64,000 nt of DNA from Chryseobacterium indologenes (lineage in GTDB: Bacteria > Bacteroidota > Bacteroidia > Flavobacteriales > Weeksellaceae), in NCBI GenBank assembly GCA_001013295.1, contig LAZY01000010.1, forward strand, positions 62,001-126,000, given 5' to 3'. Positions 45,536 to 54,132 of the stretch are shown here, piece after piece (position 1 is the first letter of the stretch; each line of letters begins with the position of its first letter). The notes below the pieces were generated by a model, which made no database searches, was not told where the DNA came from, and saw nothing but the letters and a program-made list of their open reading frames with translations. Both the position numbers and the translations under genes were made by a program.

Positions 45536-45582
45536 TTGCCACTCATGCACGGATAAATCATTCATGTATGAGTGGCAATTTT
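45536..45582 (+). terminator. Rho-independent terminator
   Basis: TTGCCACTCAT and ATGAGTGGCAA arms with a 21-base loop, then TTTT, just after the SMP-30 gene and just before the convergent helicase stop. Confidence 0.7.
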
Positions 45583-45606
45583 AAAATATATCTGATTGGA
45601 GGAATT

Positions 45607-46914
45607 TTAATAAGCTACTTCCATTTTCACTTTCTTACCCTTCAGCTTTTCATTCTGAAGTTTTCTCAAAAGAGCATTCACTTTATTTCTGGAAACTGCA
45701 ACATAAGAAGTGGTGTCTTTTACTTCAATCACTCCTACATCTTCTTTTTGTAGTTCTCCTTTTTTAAGCAAATACCCTACAATATCTACTTTGTTTACTT
45801 TATCTTTCTTTCCTGCGCTGATGTAGATCGTCTGGAAAGGTGTTTTTTGTGGAACTTTAGTAAATCCTGCAACACTTTCTTCAGGAGTATCATTTTTAAT
45901 GAAAGGGAAGTTATCATCCTCATTCATGATCAGGTAGACAAAACCTTTGGCATTCATCCTCGCAGTACGTCCGTTTCTGTGAATGAAAGCATCTTCTTTT
46001 GGAGGAAGCTGATAATGAACGATAGATTCCACCTCAGGAATATCAAGCCCGCGGGCTGCCAAATCCGTTGTAATAAGAATTCTTGCAGAATCATTTCTGA
46101 ATTTCAATAAAGCACGTTCCCTTTCGTCCTGTTCCATTCCACCGTGGAAAGTTTCTCTGTCGATTCCCATCTGGTGAAGGAGTTCAGAAATACGGTCAAC
46201 AGCATCACGGTGATTACAGAAGATCAACGTTCTTTTATTCCCGATTTTACAAACCAGGTTGAAAAGTGTATCCAGTTTTTCTTCCGGAATTGTCATTACT
46301 TTTCTTAGCTGAAGATCAGGTTTTACATCATTTTCTTTAAGGAAGCTGATTATTTTTTCATCTTTTAATCCTGTAAACGCAGGAATTTCATCCATTGCGG
46401 TTGCAGAGGTTAAAACCCGTTGAGAAAGTCCTTTTAAAGAATTACAGATAAACTCCATATCATCATGGAAGCCCAATTCCAGAGCCTTGTCAAATTCATC
46501 CAGAACCAATGTCTTAATCGTTTTTGGATCGAAATTATTGTTCCTTACGTGATAGGTGACTCTTCCTGGTGTTCCGATTAAAACAGCCGGAGCTTCAATT
46601 AAATTATTGACTTCAATCTTTTTATCATGACCACCATAGCAAACAGAAACCTTAAAATCAGTTCCCATTGATTTGAAAACCTGTTCAATCTGTAATGCCA
46701 ATTCTCTGGCAGGAACCAATATTAATGCCTGAACTCCCTGAACATCCTTTTTAAGATTTCTAAGAACCGGAAATAGAAAAGCAAGCGTTTTCCCTGATCC
46801 GGTAGGAGAGAGCAGAACAATATCAGTATTGTTTTCAGACGCTTTATAAGTAGATTTCTGCATTTGATTCATATCCTGAATCTGCAGCTTTTGATAGATT
46901 GATTGTAGTTCCAT
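45607..46914 (-). CDS. DEAD-box RNA helicase, DbpA-like
   Basis: A 435-residue ATP-dependent RNA helicase. The Q motif region precedes motif I LLSPTGSGKTLAFLFP (about residue 36), followed by PARELALQ (Ia), GTPGR (Ib), VLDEFD (II, DEFD in place of DEAD), TSATAM (III), and RILITTDLAARGLDIPEV and HRNGRTARM (V-VI). The C-terminal domain resembles the DbpA RNA-binding domain (SAGKKDKVNKVDIVGYLLKK), which in DbpA directs it to 23S rRNA. A promoter box lies only five bases before the ATG, so the mRNA may be leaderless. Confidence 0.92.
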   Translation of the reverse strand: MELQSIYQKLQIQDMNQMQKSTYKASENNTDIVLLSPTGSGKTLAFLFPVLRNLKKDVQGVQALILVPARELALQIEQVFKSMGTDFKVSVCYGGHDKKIEVNNLIEAPAVLIGTPGRVTYHVRNNNFDPKTIKTLVLDEFDKALELGFHDDMEFICNSLKGLSQRVLTSATAMDEIPAFTGLKDEKIISFLKENDVKPDLQLRKVMTIPEEKLDTLFNLVCKIGNKRTLIFCNHRDAVDRISELLHQMGIDRETFHGGMEQDERERALLKFRNDSARILITTDLAARGLDIPEVESIVHYQLPPKEDAFIHRNGRTARMNAKGFVYLIMNEDDNFPFIKNDTPEESVAGFTKVPQKTPFQTIYISAGKKDKVNKVDIVGYLLKKGELQKEDVGVIEVKDTTSYVAVSRNKVNALLRKLQNEKLKGKKVKMEVAY

Positions 46915-46918
46915 GCTG

Positions 46919-46926
46919 CAAAGGTA
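46919..46926 (-). promoter_or_regulatory. -7 box directly upstream of the helicase start
   Basis: TACCTTTG on the minus strand ends four bases before the helicase ATG. No TTG is seen at the usual -33 distance. Confidence 0.5.
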
Positions 46927-46962
46927 GTGATTTTTGGAGTGTTTGAGAGTTTGAGCGTATTA

Positions 46963-47000
46963 GGGTGGGAGAGTTATAGAGTTTTAGAGTGGGGGAGTTT
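46963..47000 (+). repeat. Purine-rich dispersed element, copy 1
   Basis: A run of GGGTGGGAGAG, then GAGTTTTAGAGTGGGGGAG. It matches, with gaps, the inverted copy at 53879-53914. Confidence 0.5.
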
Positions 47001-47037
47001 GGAGTGAAGGAATGATGAAAATTTATATAAAGCGTTG

Positions 47038-47190
47038 CTGTCATTTCTAAACGGAGCATATTACACTGAAGAATCTCAACTTTCTATAAGTATTTTTTGT
47101 ATAATGAGATGCTTCGACTCGGCTCAGCATAACTATTCTAATACTATGGCTGTTGAATGATACATTGTCAGGCTGAGCAGAGTCGAAGCC
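47038..47190. repeat. REP-like dispersed palindromic element upstream of mod
   Basis: A degraded left half runs from CTGTCATTTCTAAACGGAGCA to GAAGAATCTC. A right half follows: GCTTCGACTCGGCTCAGC (47111-47128) pairs with GCTGAGCAGAGTCGAAGC (47172-47189) at 17 of 18 positions, with a 43-base spacer. This is the same type as the short repeat found widely between genes in flavobacteria. Confidence 0.75.
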
Positions 47191-47378
47191 TTGTAGTAAA
47201 AGAAGAACATATTTTCAGGAATAAATATCCATTTGCAGAAACTGTGATTTTGTACGATAACAATTGACAATTCACTTGCAAAGCAAAATTCACTATTGAC
47301 ATTTTATCTTATTTTATGGTTTTCCATAATTTTAAAATACTGACCCTTACTAGATTTGAGGCAATAAAATTAATAACC

Positions 47379-49169
47379 ATGAAACTCTATCAAACACTTG
47401 AAAAACAGATTAAGAAAGAACCTAACTTTGTTTCTGATAACGGGGAGATTAAAAAATGGGTGGTCCTGAATAAAGCACAAAACTTTGATGAAGAACTGAT
47501 CGGATTGCTGTTGGAAGATTCCGATTTGAAAGAAAAATTTTTCATACAAGTAAAAGACATCTGGGTATTCAAACAAAATCTTTTTATTCAGTTTCTGGAG
47601 CAGAAAAACTATCTGAACGACAGCTACACTCAATTCAAAAACAAAGTAGGATTAACAATTGATGGCAAGCATTTGAAACAGCGCAATGAAGTATCATTGG
47701 TGTGGCCTTTTAAAGACTGTATTCTGGAGGGTGGGCAAAGTCGTGAGGAAGATAAAAGAGAAGAAATTTTCTTTAATGAAGTGCTGGCGCAGGATGAAAT
47801 TACAGAACTGCTGGATCCAAAAGTTCTGACGAATGCAAAACGGTTTGATAAAGATGGTGAAAAGGAGCTCTGTCATTCTGAGCGTAAGGAAGAATCTCTT
47901 TTCAATAGAAACGAAAAAGGAATCATTACCGATAACCTGATTATCAAAGGAAATAATCTGTTAGCATTGCATTCTTTGAAAAAAGAATTTGCCGGGAAGG
48001 TGAAACTTATCTATATAGATCCGCCTTTTAATACAGGCAATGATTCTTTCAAATATAATGATAAATTTAATCATTCTTCATGGTTAACTTTCATGAAAAA
48101 TAGACTTATAGTTTCTAGAGAGATTTTAAGCAATGATGGTAATATTTTTATACATATTGATATTAATGAAACACATTATTTAAAGATACTTTGTGATGAG
48201 GTGTTTGGAAAAGAAAATTTTGTTGAAGAGATTATTTGGGCCTATGGTTCTCCATCTGGAGGTAGGGCTGCTGGGGCAAAACCTGTTAATATTCACGATA
48301 CTATTTTGCATTATTCTAAAAGCTATTCAAATAGAAAACAAAATAAAATATTTATTCCTTATACGGAAAAATACATTAAAGATTGGTTTAAGTATGATGA
48401 TGGAGATGGAAGATTGTATCAAAGGAGGATGCGAGGGAAGGATGAAAATGGAAACTCAACTTGGGTTAAGCAATATTTAGATGAAAGTAAGGGAGTTCCT
48501 CTTTCAACAGTATGGTCAGATATAAAGCAAGTGTATGCTGATCCTCGTGCATATAAAGAAAATCAATTACAACATACCGAATTGCTAAGAGAGTTCTCTG
48601 GAGGGCAAAAGCCAGAAGCTTTATTGAAAAGAATTATAGAAATGTGTACGGATAGGGAGGATATAGTTCTAGATTTTCATTTAGGAACTGGTACAACAGT
48701 AGCAACATCACATAAGTTAAATCGTCAGTATATTGGGGTTGAACAAATGGATTATATTAAAGAACTTACTTGTGAGAGGTTATGTAATACCATCAAAGGT
48801 AATCAGACAGGTATTTCCCAATCCGTCAATTGGCAAGGTGGCGGTTCTTTCATTTACTTGGAACTCAAAAAATACAACCAAGCCTTTATCGAAAAAATAG
48901 AAGAAGCGAAAGATGAAAAAGCGCTTCTTCAGATTTGGGAAGAGATGAAAGCAAAATCCTTTCTTAATTATAATGTAGACATTCAGAAACAGGAACAATA
49001 TATTGAAGATTTCAAAACATTAAGTCTGCAGGAACAAAAGCAACATCTTTGTGAATTGCTCGACAAAAATCAGCTCTATGTCAACCTTTCTTCTCTTAAG
49101 GATGAAAACTTTGAATGTACACCGGAAGAGCAAAAAGTAACCCAGGCATTTTATCAACTTAAAAACTAA
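47379..49169 (+). CDS. mod: Type III restriction-modification system DNA methyltransferase (Mod)
   Basis: A 596-residue site-specific adenine methyltransferase, started at the ATG at 47379 (MKLYQTLEKQIKKEP). It has the beta-class order: motif IV DPPF at residue 214 (LIYIDPPFNTGNDSF) precedes motif I (DFHLGTGTTVATSHKL, from residue 432). The target-recognition region lies between them (about 218-430) and is visibly more AT-rich than the rest. Residues 165-174 (CHSERKEESL) are encoded by a fragment of a dispersed repeat placed in frame. Mod methylates the recognition sequence and supplies target recognition for Res. The res gene begins four bases after the stop. Confidence 0.92.
   Translation: MKLYQTLEKQIKKEPNFVSDNGEIKKWVVLNKAQNFDEELIGLLLEDSDLKEKFFIQVKDIWVFKQNLFIQFLEQKNYLNDSYTQFKNKVGLTIDGKHLKQRNEVSLVWPFKDCILEGGQSREEDKREEIFFNEVLAQDEITELLDPKVLTNAKRFDKDGEKELCHSERKEESLFNRNEKGIITDNLIIKGNNLLALHSLKKEFAGKVKLIYIDPPFNTGNDSFKYNDKFNHSSWLTFMKNRLIVSREILSNDGNIFIHIDINETHYLKILCDEVFGKENFVEEIIWAYGSPSGGRAAGAKPVNIHDTILHYSKSYSNRKQNKIFIPYTEKYIKDWFKYDDGDGRLYQRRMRGKDENGNSTWVKQYLDESKGVPLSTVWSDIKQVYADPRAYKENQLQHTELLREFSGGQKPEALLKRIIEMCTDREDIVLDFHLGTGTTVATSHKLNRQYIGVEQMDYIKELTCERLCNTIKGNQTGISQSVNWQGGGSFIYLELKKYNQAFIEKIEEAKDEKALLQIWEEMKAKSFLNYNVDIQKQEQYIEDFKTLSLQEQKQHLCELLDKNQLYVNLSSLKDENFECTPEEQKVTQAFYQLKN
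47870..47901 (+). repeat. REP-like repeat fragment inside the mod coding sequence
   Basis: TGTCATTCTGAGCG, then AAGGAAGAATCTCTTTT, is typical of the left half of the flavobacterial intergenic repeat. It is read in frame as CHSERKEESL. A more degraded relative lies upstream at 47038-47078. Confidence 0.65.
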
Positions 49170-49173
49170 GCAG

Positions 49174-51726
49174 ATGGCATTTTTACATGAAATATTCAAT
49201 AATCCGTTTGCCCGTAAGGCTTTGGCGAAAGTTGTTTTGCCTAATGGAATCACTGATAATCTGAAATTTGGAATTCGTCCTTATCAGGAAGAAGCATTCA
49301 GGCGCTATTTATATACAGAACGGGAAGATTTTGATGGTAAACCGAAGAAGCCTCTGCATCTCCTTTATAATATGGCAACAGGAAGTGGGAAAACAATGGT
49401 GATGGGAGGTTTGATGCTTCATCTGTATGAAAAAGGGTATCGTGATTTTTTGTTTTTTGTCAACAGTAATAATATCATTCAGAAAACAAAGGATAATTTT
49501 CTCAATCCTCAGACGTCAAAGTATTTATTTAAGGATAAAGTGGTGATGAATGGTAAAGAAGTTTTTTTGAAACAGATCGATAATTTTGATGAATCCGATC
49601 ATGAAAACATCAATATCAAATTTACAACGATCCAGCAACTTCATATTGATTTAAATAATACTAAGGAAAACAGTGTTACTTATGAAGATTTTCAGGATAA
49701 AAAGATTGTCCTGATTGCCGATGAAGCCCACCATCTGAACAGTGGAACCAAAAGCGGAAATTTGTTTGGAAGCTGGGAAGAAACTGTTCTGGAGATTTTG
49801 CATCAGAATTTTGAGAATATCCTTTTGGAGTTCACCGCTACTTTAGATTATGAAAGCAGAGAAATCACAGAAAAGTATAAGGATAAAGTTCTTTACAAGT
49901 ATGATCTTGCCCAGTTCAGAACAGATAAATTTTCCAAAGAAATTAATCTTGTCCGGTCCATGTATGATGAACAGGAAAGAATTATTCAGGCTTTGATTCT
50001 GAATTTATATAGACAGGAATTGGCGACAGTTCATAACATTAATTTAAAACCTGTCATTCTGTTCAAAGCCAAGAAAACCATCAAAGAATCTGAGCAGAAT
50101 AAAGAAAACTTTCACAGGTTAATTGATGATTTCTCTGAAGCGTTGGTAGATAAGATCAGGAAGACATCTACCGTTCCTGTTGTTCAAAAGGCTTTTGATT
50201 TTTTTGAAGCTCGAAAAATTTCAAAAAGAAATATTGTAAAGCGGATACAGAATCATTTCAGGGAAGAAAATTGTCTGAGTGCCAATAATGATTCAGAAGC
50301 AGAGAAAAACCAGATATTACTCAATACATTAGAAGAAGAAAATAACCCGATCCGTGCTGTATTTGCTGTTCATAAGCTTAATGAAGGCTGGGATGTTCTC
50401 AATTTATTTGATATTGTAAGATTATATGAAGACCGGGATGGGAAAGACGGAAAACCTGGGAAAACAACACTTTCAGAGGCTCAGCTGATTGGCCGTGGAG
50501 CAAGGTATTATCCTTTTGCAGTTGAGGAAAGGGGAGATAAATTTGTTCGGAAATATGATGATGACATTTCCAATGACCTGAAAGTTCTAGAAGAACTGTA
50601 TTATCATACCAAGGAAGACAGCCGTTACATTTCAGAGCTTAAAAGAGCTTTGATAGACTCCGGAATATATGAAGACGAAGCTAACCTTGAAACCAAAGAG
50701 CTAAAGCTGAAACCCGTTTTCAAAACCACCGATTTGTATAAAAAAGGCGTTGTATTTTCTAACAGCAAAATACCCAAAAGCTTTACTCATATAAAGTCTT
50801 TTAAAGACCTTGGAATGAGTAAGCCTAAGTTCAGGCATCAGCTTTCTTCGGGAAATGGAAGAACATCCAATGTGTTTTTTGAATTGGAAAAACCTGTTCC
50901 TCTTGATGAAGGTACAAAATCTGAAGGAATCAGAATTCCGGATATTCCGAAACATGTAGTAAGGTATGCCTTAAGCAGAAATCCGTTTTATTACTTTGAC
51001 AACCTTTCACGTTATTTTCCCAATATAGCATCTATCTGGGATTTTATAGAGGATGAGAAGTATTTGGGTGGAATGGAAATCATATTCTATGGAACCCCAA
51101 ACCGCCTTCAGGAAATTTCACATTTTGATTACCTTCAGGCACTGAATGGATTGCTGCAAACTATAGAAGCGGATATTAAACATAATGCTCCGGATTATGA
51201 GGGTTCATCGTTTCAGGCACAGCCTATTCGCCAGGTTTTCAGAGATAAAGAAATCAGAGTTAAAAAAGGAAGTACAAAAGCAGATGGGCAGGAACATGTA
51301 GTTTCAGAGGAATCTTGGTATGCTTATAATGCCAATTATGGGACTGATGAGGAAAAAAGATTTGTAGAATTGTTTTCCAGACGTTTCAAAGGATTAAACC
51401 AAAAATTTCAGGATATTTATCTGATTCGTAATGAAAGAGAAATTAAGATCTTTGATAGATTAGGGCGTGCTTTTGAGCCGGATTTTATCCTGTTTTGTAA
51501 TCAAAAGAAAGATAAGCAGCTAAGTTATCAGGTTTTTATAGAACCTAAGGGAACGCATTTAATGGATTATGACAGATGGAAAGATGATTTTTTGAGAAAA
51601 ATGGGTGATGAAAAGGAAATCATTACCATTCATACAGATCAATATTTAATTACTGCTGTACCATTTTATAACCATGAAAATGAAAGGGAATTTGAAAGGG
51701 CTTTAGAAAAAACGCTTTCAAGTTAA
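49174..51726 (+). CDS. res: Type III restriction endonuclease subunit (Res)
   Basis: An 850-residue helicase-nuclease that, with Mod, cuts DNA after communication between two head-to-head sites. The helicase Walker A is at residues 67-74 (MATGSGKT), and DEAH at 183-186 (IADEAHHLNSG). Later helicase motifs include HKLNEGWDVLNLFDIVRL and LIGRGARYYPF. The nuclease domain at the C-terminus has a PD-(D/E)xK-type core: D770 in FEPDFILF and E790-K792 in FIEPKGTHL. Length is typical. Cotranscribed with mod. Confidence 0.92.
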   Translation: MAFLHEIFNNPFARKALAKVVLPNGITDNLKFGIRPYQEEAFRRYLYTEREDFDGKPKKPLHLLYNMATGSGKTMVMGGLMLHLYEKGYRDFLFFVNSNNIIQKTKDNFLNPQTSKYLFKDKVVMNGKEVFLKQIDNFDESDHENINIKFTTIQQLHIDLNNTKENSVTYEDFQDKKIVLIADEAHHLNSGTKSGNLFGSWEETVLEILHQNFENILLEFTATLDYESREITEKYKDKVLYKYDLAQFRTDKFSKEINLVRSMYDEQERIIQALILNLYRQELATVHNINLKPVILFKAKKTIKESEQNKENFHRLIDDFSEALVDKIRKTSTVPVVQKAFDFFEARKISKRNIVKRIQNHFREENCLSANNDSEAEKNQILLNTLEEENNPIRAVFAVHKLNEGWDVLNLFDIVRLYEDRDGKDGKPGKTTLSEAQLIGRGARYYPFAVEERGDKFVRKYDDDISNDLKVLEELYYHTKEDSRYISELKRALIDSGIYEDEANLETKELKLKPVFKTTDLYKKGVVFSNSKIPKSFTHIKSFKDLGMSKPKFRHQLSSGNGRTSNVFFELEKPVPLDEGTKSEGIRIPDIPKHVVRYALSRNPFYYFDNLSRYFPNIASIWDFIEDEKYLGGMEIIFYGTPNRLQEISHFDYLQALNGLLQTIEADIKHNAPDYEGSSFQAQPIRQVFRDKEIRVKKGSTKADGQEHVVSEESWYAYNANYGTDEEKRFVELFSRRFKGLNQKFQDIYLIRNEREIKIFDRLGRAFEPDFILFCNQKKDKQLSYQVFIEPKGTHLMDYDRWKDDFLRKMGDEKEIITIHTDQYLITAVPFYNHENEREFERALEKTLSS

Positions 51727-51825
51727 TCTTAAAACCTCCTCGTTAAATTTTTAAATGCTTCAATGTTTTAATCAATATCATTGATCTTCAGTTATTTATC
51801 AGGGTAATCTGAAATGGGGAAATTA

Positions 51826-51856
51826 TTGCTTATCTCAAATAAAAACTGTATCTTTG
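51826..51856 (+). promoter_or_regulatory. rpsA promoter
   Basis: TTG at 51826-51828, then 20 bases, then TATCTTTG at 51849-51856: a complete consensus match. It predicts a leader of about 115 bases before the rpsA ATG. Confidence 0.8.
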
Positions 51857-51978
51857 CACCCACTTTTGTGGCGAAAAGGTTTGAAGAGTAAATTACTTAA
51901 AATTAATTACTTCCGTATTTTTTAATCCGCATTTATTCAAACCGTTAAAAAAGAAGGAATACAAATTTTTATTAGAAA

Positions 51979-53769
51979 ATGTCAAAAGAGACAAATTCAG
52001 CAGAGGTTTTATTAAACCAAAACGTAGCACCAGAACAATTTGATTGGGATTCTTTCGAATCAGGTCTTGATGCAGATGCGAGAAAAGAAAAAAGCGATTT
52101 AGAAGAAATCTACAACGGATCATTAAACAACCTAGACGATAACGACGTTTTAGTTGGTAAAGTTGTAAGATTAACTGACAAAGAAGCTATCGTAGACATC
52201 AACTTCAAATCTGAAGGTGTTATCTCTCTAAACGAATTCCGTTACAACCAAGGCCTAAAAGTAGGTGATGAGGTAGAAGTAATGGTTGACAAGAGAGAAG
52301 ACAAAACTGGACAATTACAATTATCTCACAGAAAAGCTAGAACGCTTAAAGCTTGGGATAAAGTAAACGAACTTCACGAAACTGGAGAAATCGTTAACGG
52401 TTTTGTTAAATCAAGAACTAAAGGTGGTATGATCGTTGACGTTCACGGAATCGAAGCATTCTTACCTGGTTCTCAAATTGACGTTAAGCCAATTAAAGAT
52501 TACGATCAGTTCGTAGGAAAAACTATGGAGTTCAAAGTTGTGAAAATCAACCCTGAGTTCAAAAACGTAGTAGTTTCTCACAAAGCATTGATCGAAGCAG
52601 ATATCGAAGGTCAGAAAAAAGAAATCATCGCTCAGCTTGAAAAAGGTCAGGTTCTTGAAGGAACTGTTAAGAACATCACTTCTTACGGTGTATTCATTGA
52701 CTTAGGAGGTGTAGATGGATTGATCCACATTACAGACCTTTCTTGGTCTAGAGTGAACCACCCATCTGAAATCCTTGAGGATGGACAGACTGTGAAAGTT
52801 GTAATCCTTGATTTCGATGATGAGAAAACAAGAATCCAATTAGGTATGAAGCAATTAGAAGCTCATCCTTGGGATGCTCTTTCTGCTGACTTGAAAGTAG
52901 GTGACAAAGTAAAAGGAAAAGTAGTAGTTCTTGCTGACTATGGTGCATTCGTAGAAATCGCTCCAGGTGTTGAAGGATTAATCCACGTTTCTGAAATGTC
53001 TTGGTCTACTCACTTAAGATCTGCTGGAGATTTCGTAAAAGTAGGTGATGAAGTTGAAGCTGAAGTATTAACTTTAGATAGAGAAGAAAGAAAAATTTCT
53101 CTTGGTATCAAGCAATTGTCTAAAGATCCATGGGAGAACATCGAAGCTAAGTATCCGGTAGGATCTCAGCATGTAGGAACTGTAAGAAACTTCACTAACT
53201 TTGGTGTATTCGTAGAGTTAGAAGAAGGTATCGACGGTCTGATCTACATCTCTGATCTTTCTTGGACTAAGAAAATCAAGCACCCATCTGAGTTCTGTGC
53301 AGTAGGTGATAAATTAGATGTTGTAGTTCTTGAACTAGATATTCAAGCGAGAAGATTATCTCTAGGTCACAAGCAATTGACTGAGAACCCATGGGATAAA
53401 TTCGAAACTAAATATGCTGAAGGAACTATCCACGCTGGTAAAGCTGTAGAAGTTCACGATAAAGGAGCTTCTGTACAATTCGAAGATGCTGAGGTTGAAG
53501 CTTTCTGCCCTTCAAGATTATTAGAGAAAGAAGATGGATCTAAAATCAAGAAAGGTGAAGATGCTCAATTCAAAGTAATTGAATTCAACAAAGAATTCAA
53601 GAGAGTTGTAGTTTCTCACACAGGGATCTTCAGAGACGAAGAAAAGAAAAACGTTAAAGAATCTTCTTCTAGAAACGTAACTTCTTCTTCAAACAACGAA
53701 GAAAGATCTACTCTTGGAGACATCGATGCATTAGCAGAGTTGAAAAGAAAAATGGAAGAAGGTAAATAA
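51979..53769 (+). CDS. rpsA: 30S ribosomal protein S1
   Basis: A 596-residue protein that delivers mRNA to the 30S subunit. An acidic N-terminal extension is followed by six S1 (OB-fold) domains, seen as repeated phrases VGKVVRLTDKEAIVDINFK, GFVKSRTKGGMIVDVHG, GTVKNITSYGVFIDLGGVDGLIHITDLSW, GKVVVLADYGAFVEIAPGVEGLIHVSEMSW, GTVRNFTNFGVFVELEEGIDGLIYISDLSW and GKAVEVHDKGASVQFED. A low-complexity Ser/Asn/Arg tail follows. The length is typical for Bacteroidota. A long leader (about 115 bases) follows the promoter; autoregulation by S1 is known in E. coli and possible here. Confidence 0.96.
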   Translation: MSKETNSAEVLLNQNVAPEQFDWDSFESGLDADARKEKSDLEEIYNGSLNNLDDNDVLVGKVVRLTDKEAIVDINFKSEGVISLNEFRYNQGLKVGDEVEVMVDKREDKTGQLQLSHRKARTLKAWDKVNELHETGEIVNGFVKSRTKGGMIVDVHGIEAFLPGSQIDVKPIKDYDQFVGKTMEFKVVKINPEFKNVVVSHKALIEADIEGQKKEIIAQLEKGQVLEGTVKNITSYGVFIDLGGVDGLIHITDLSWSRVNHPSEILEDGQTVKVVILDFDDEKTRIQLGMKQLEAHPWDALSADLKVGDKVKGKVVVLADYGAFVEIAPGVEGLIHVSEMSWSTHLRSAGDFVKVGDEVEAEVLTLDREERKISLGIKQLSKDPWENIEAKYPVGSQHVGTVRNFTNFGVFVELEEGIDGLIYISDLSWTKKIKHPSEFCAVGDKLDVVVLELDIQARRLSLGHKQLTENPWDKFETKYAEGTIHAGKAVEVHDKGASVQFEDAEVEAFCPSRLLEKEDGSKIKKGEDAQFKVIEFNKEFKRVVVSHTGIFRDEEKKNVKESSSRNVTSSSNNEERSTLGDIDALAELKRKMEEGK

Positions 53770-53793
53770 TCTTTGAACCATTGATAAATAAGG

Positions 53794-53819
53794 AGCCGCT
53801 CATTTGAGCGGCTTTTTTT
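53794..53819 (+). terminator. Rho-independent terminator of rpsA
   Basis: AGCCGCTC and GAGCGGCT arms with an ATTT loop, followed by seven T residues. Confidence 0.9.
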
Positions 53820-53878
53820 GTGCCTGATTATTTTCAGGAGCTGATTCCCGCTATCCACTCATACTCCTCACGCCTATT

Positions 53879-53914
53879 CCCTCCCCACTCTCAAACCCTA
53901 ACGCTCTCCCACCC
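53879..53914 (-). repeat. Purine-rich dispersed element, copy 2 (inverted relative to copy 1)
   Basis: On the minus strand it reads GGGTGGGAGAG, then GTTTGAGAGTGGGGAGG, aligning with 46963-47000. Confidence 0.5.
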
Positions 53915-54132
53915 ATGTTGCGGGGTAACCGTTCCTATCGGGGCTATGAAATGATTGTCATGATAAATACCTGTTGGTAGAACAGCAGTGAATAAACCTA
54001 ACAGGTTTTATAAAAATGTTGAGTTTTGTGTTTTTAATTGAATATTTTCATAATTAATTTAAAAATAGTTTAAATATTTCACCATGTAATGAAAATGAAT
54101 TATTTTTGGCCAGCTAAAACAAAATTTTAAAT

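Larger units (their letters stand above)
46915..47378. other. Intergenic region upstream of the type III R-M operon
   Basis: 464 bases. From left to right it holds the helicase -7 box, a G-rich GAGAG low-complexity element (46963-47000), a dispersed palindromic repeat (47038-47190), an AT-rich stretch, and TAGATTTG at 47351-47358, a -7 box 20 bases before the mod start. No gene was found. Confidence 0.6.
53770..54132. other. Intergenic region between rpsA and the VWA-like pair
   Basis: 363 bases. It holds the rpsA terminator, an inverted copy of the purine-rich element (53879-53914), a small palindrome (AAACCTAACAGGTTT, 53995-54009), and TATTTTTG at 54101-54108, a -7 box for the gene at 54133. 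No ORF was seen. Confidence 0.5.

Noticed and set aside
45568..45753. 61-residue plus-strand frame over the SMP-30 terminator
   Set aside because: It begins in the terminator and runs antisense to the helicase 3' end.
47316..47378. Upstream extension of mod from 47316
   Set aside because: The extension lies over the -7 box at 47351-47358 and lacks similarity to Mod N-termini, so the ATG at 47379 is preferred.
47871..47900. The CHSERKEESL insert as evidence that mod is a pseudogene
   Set aside because: The insert is a multiple of three and all catalytic motifs follow in the same frame, so mod appears intact.
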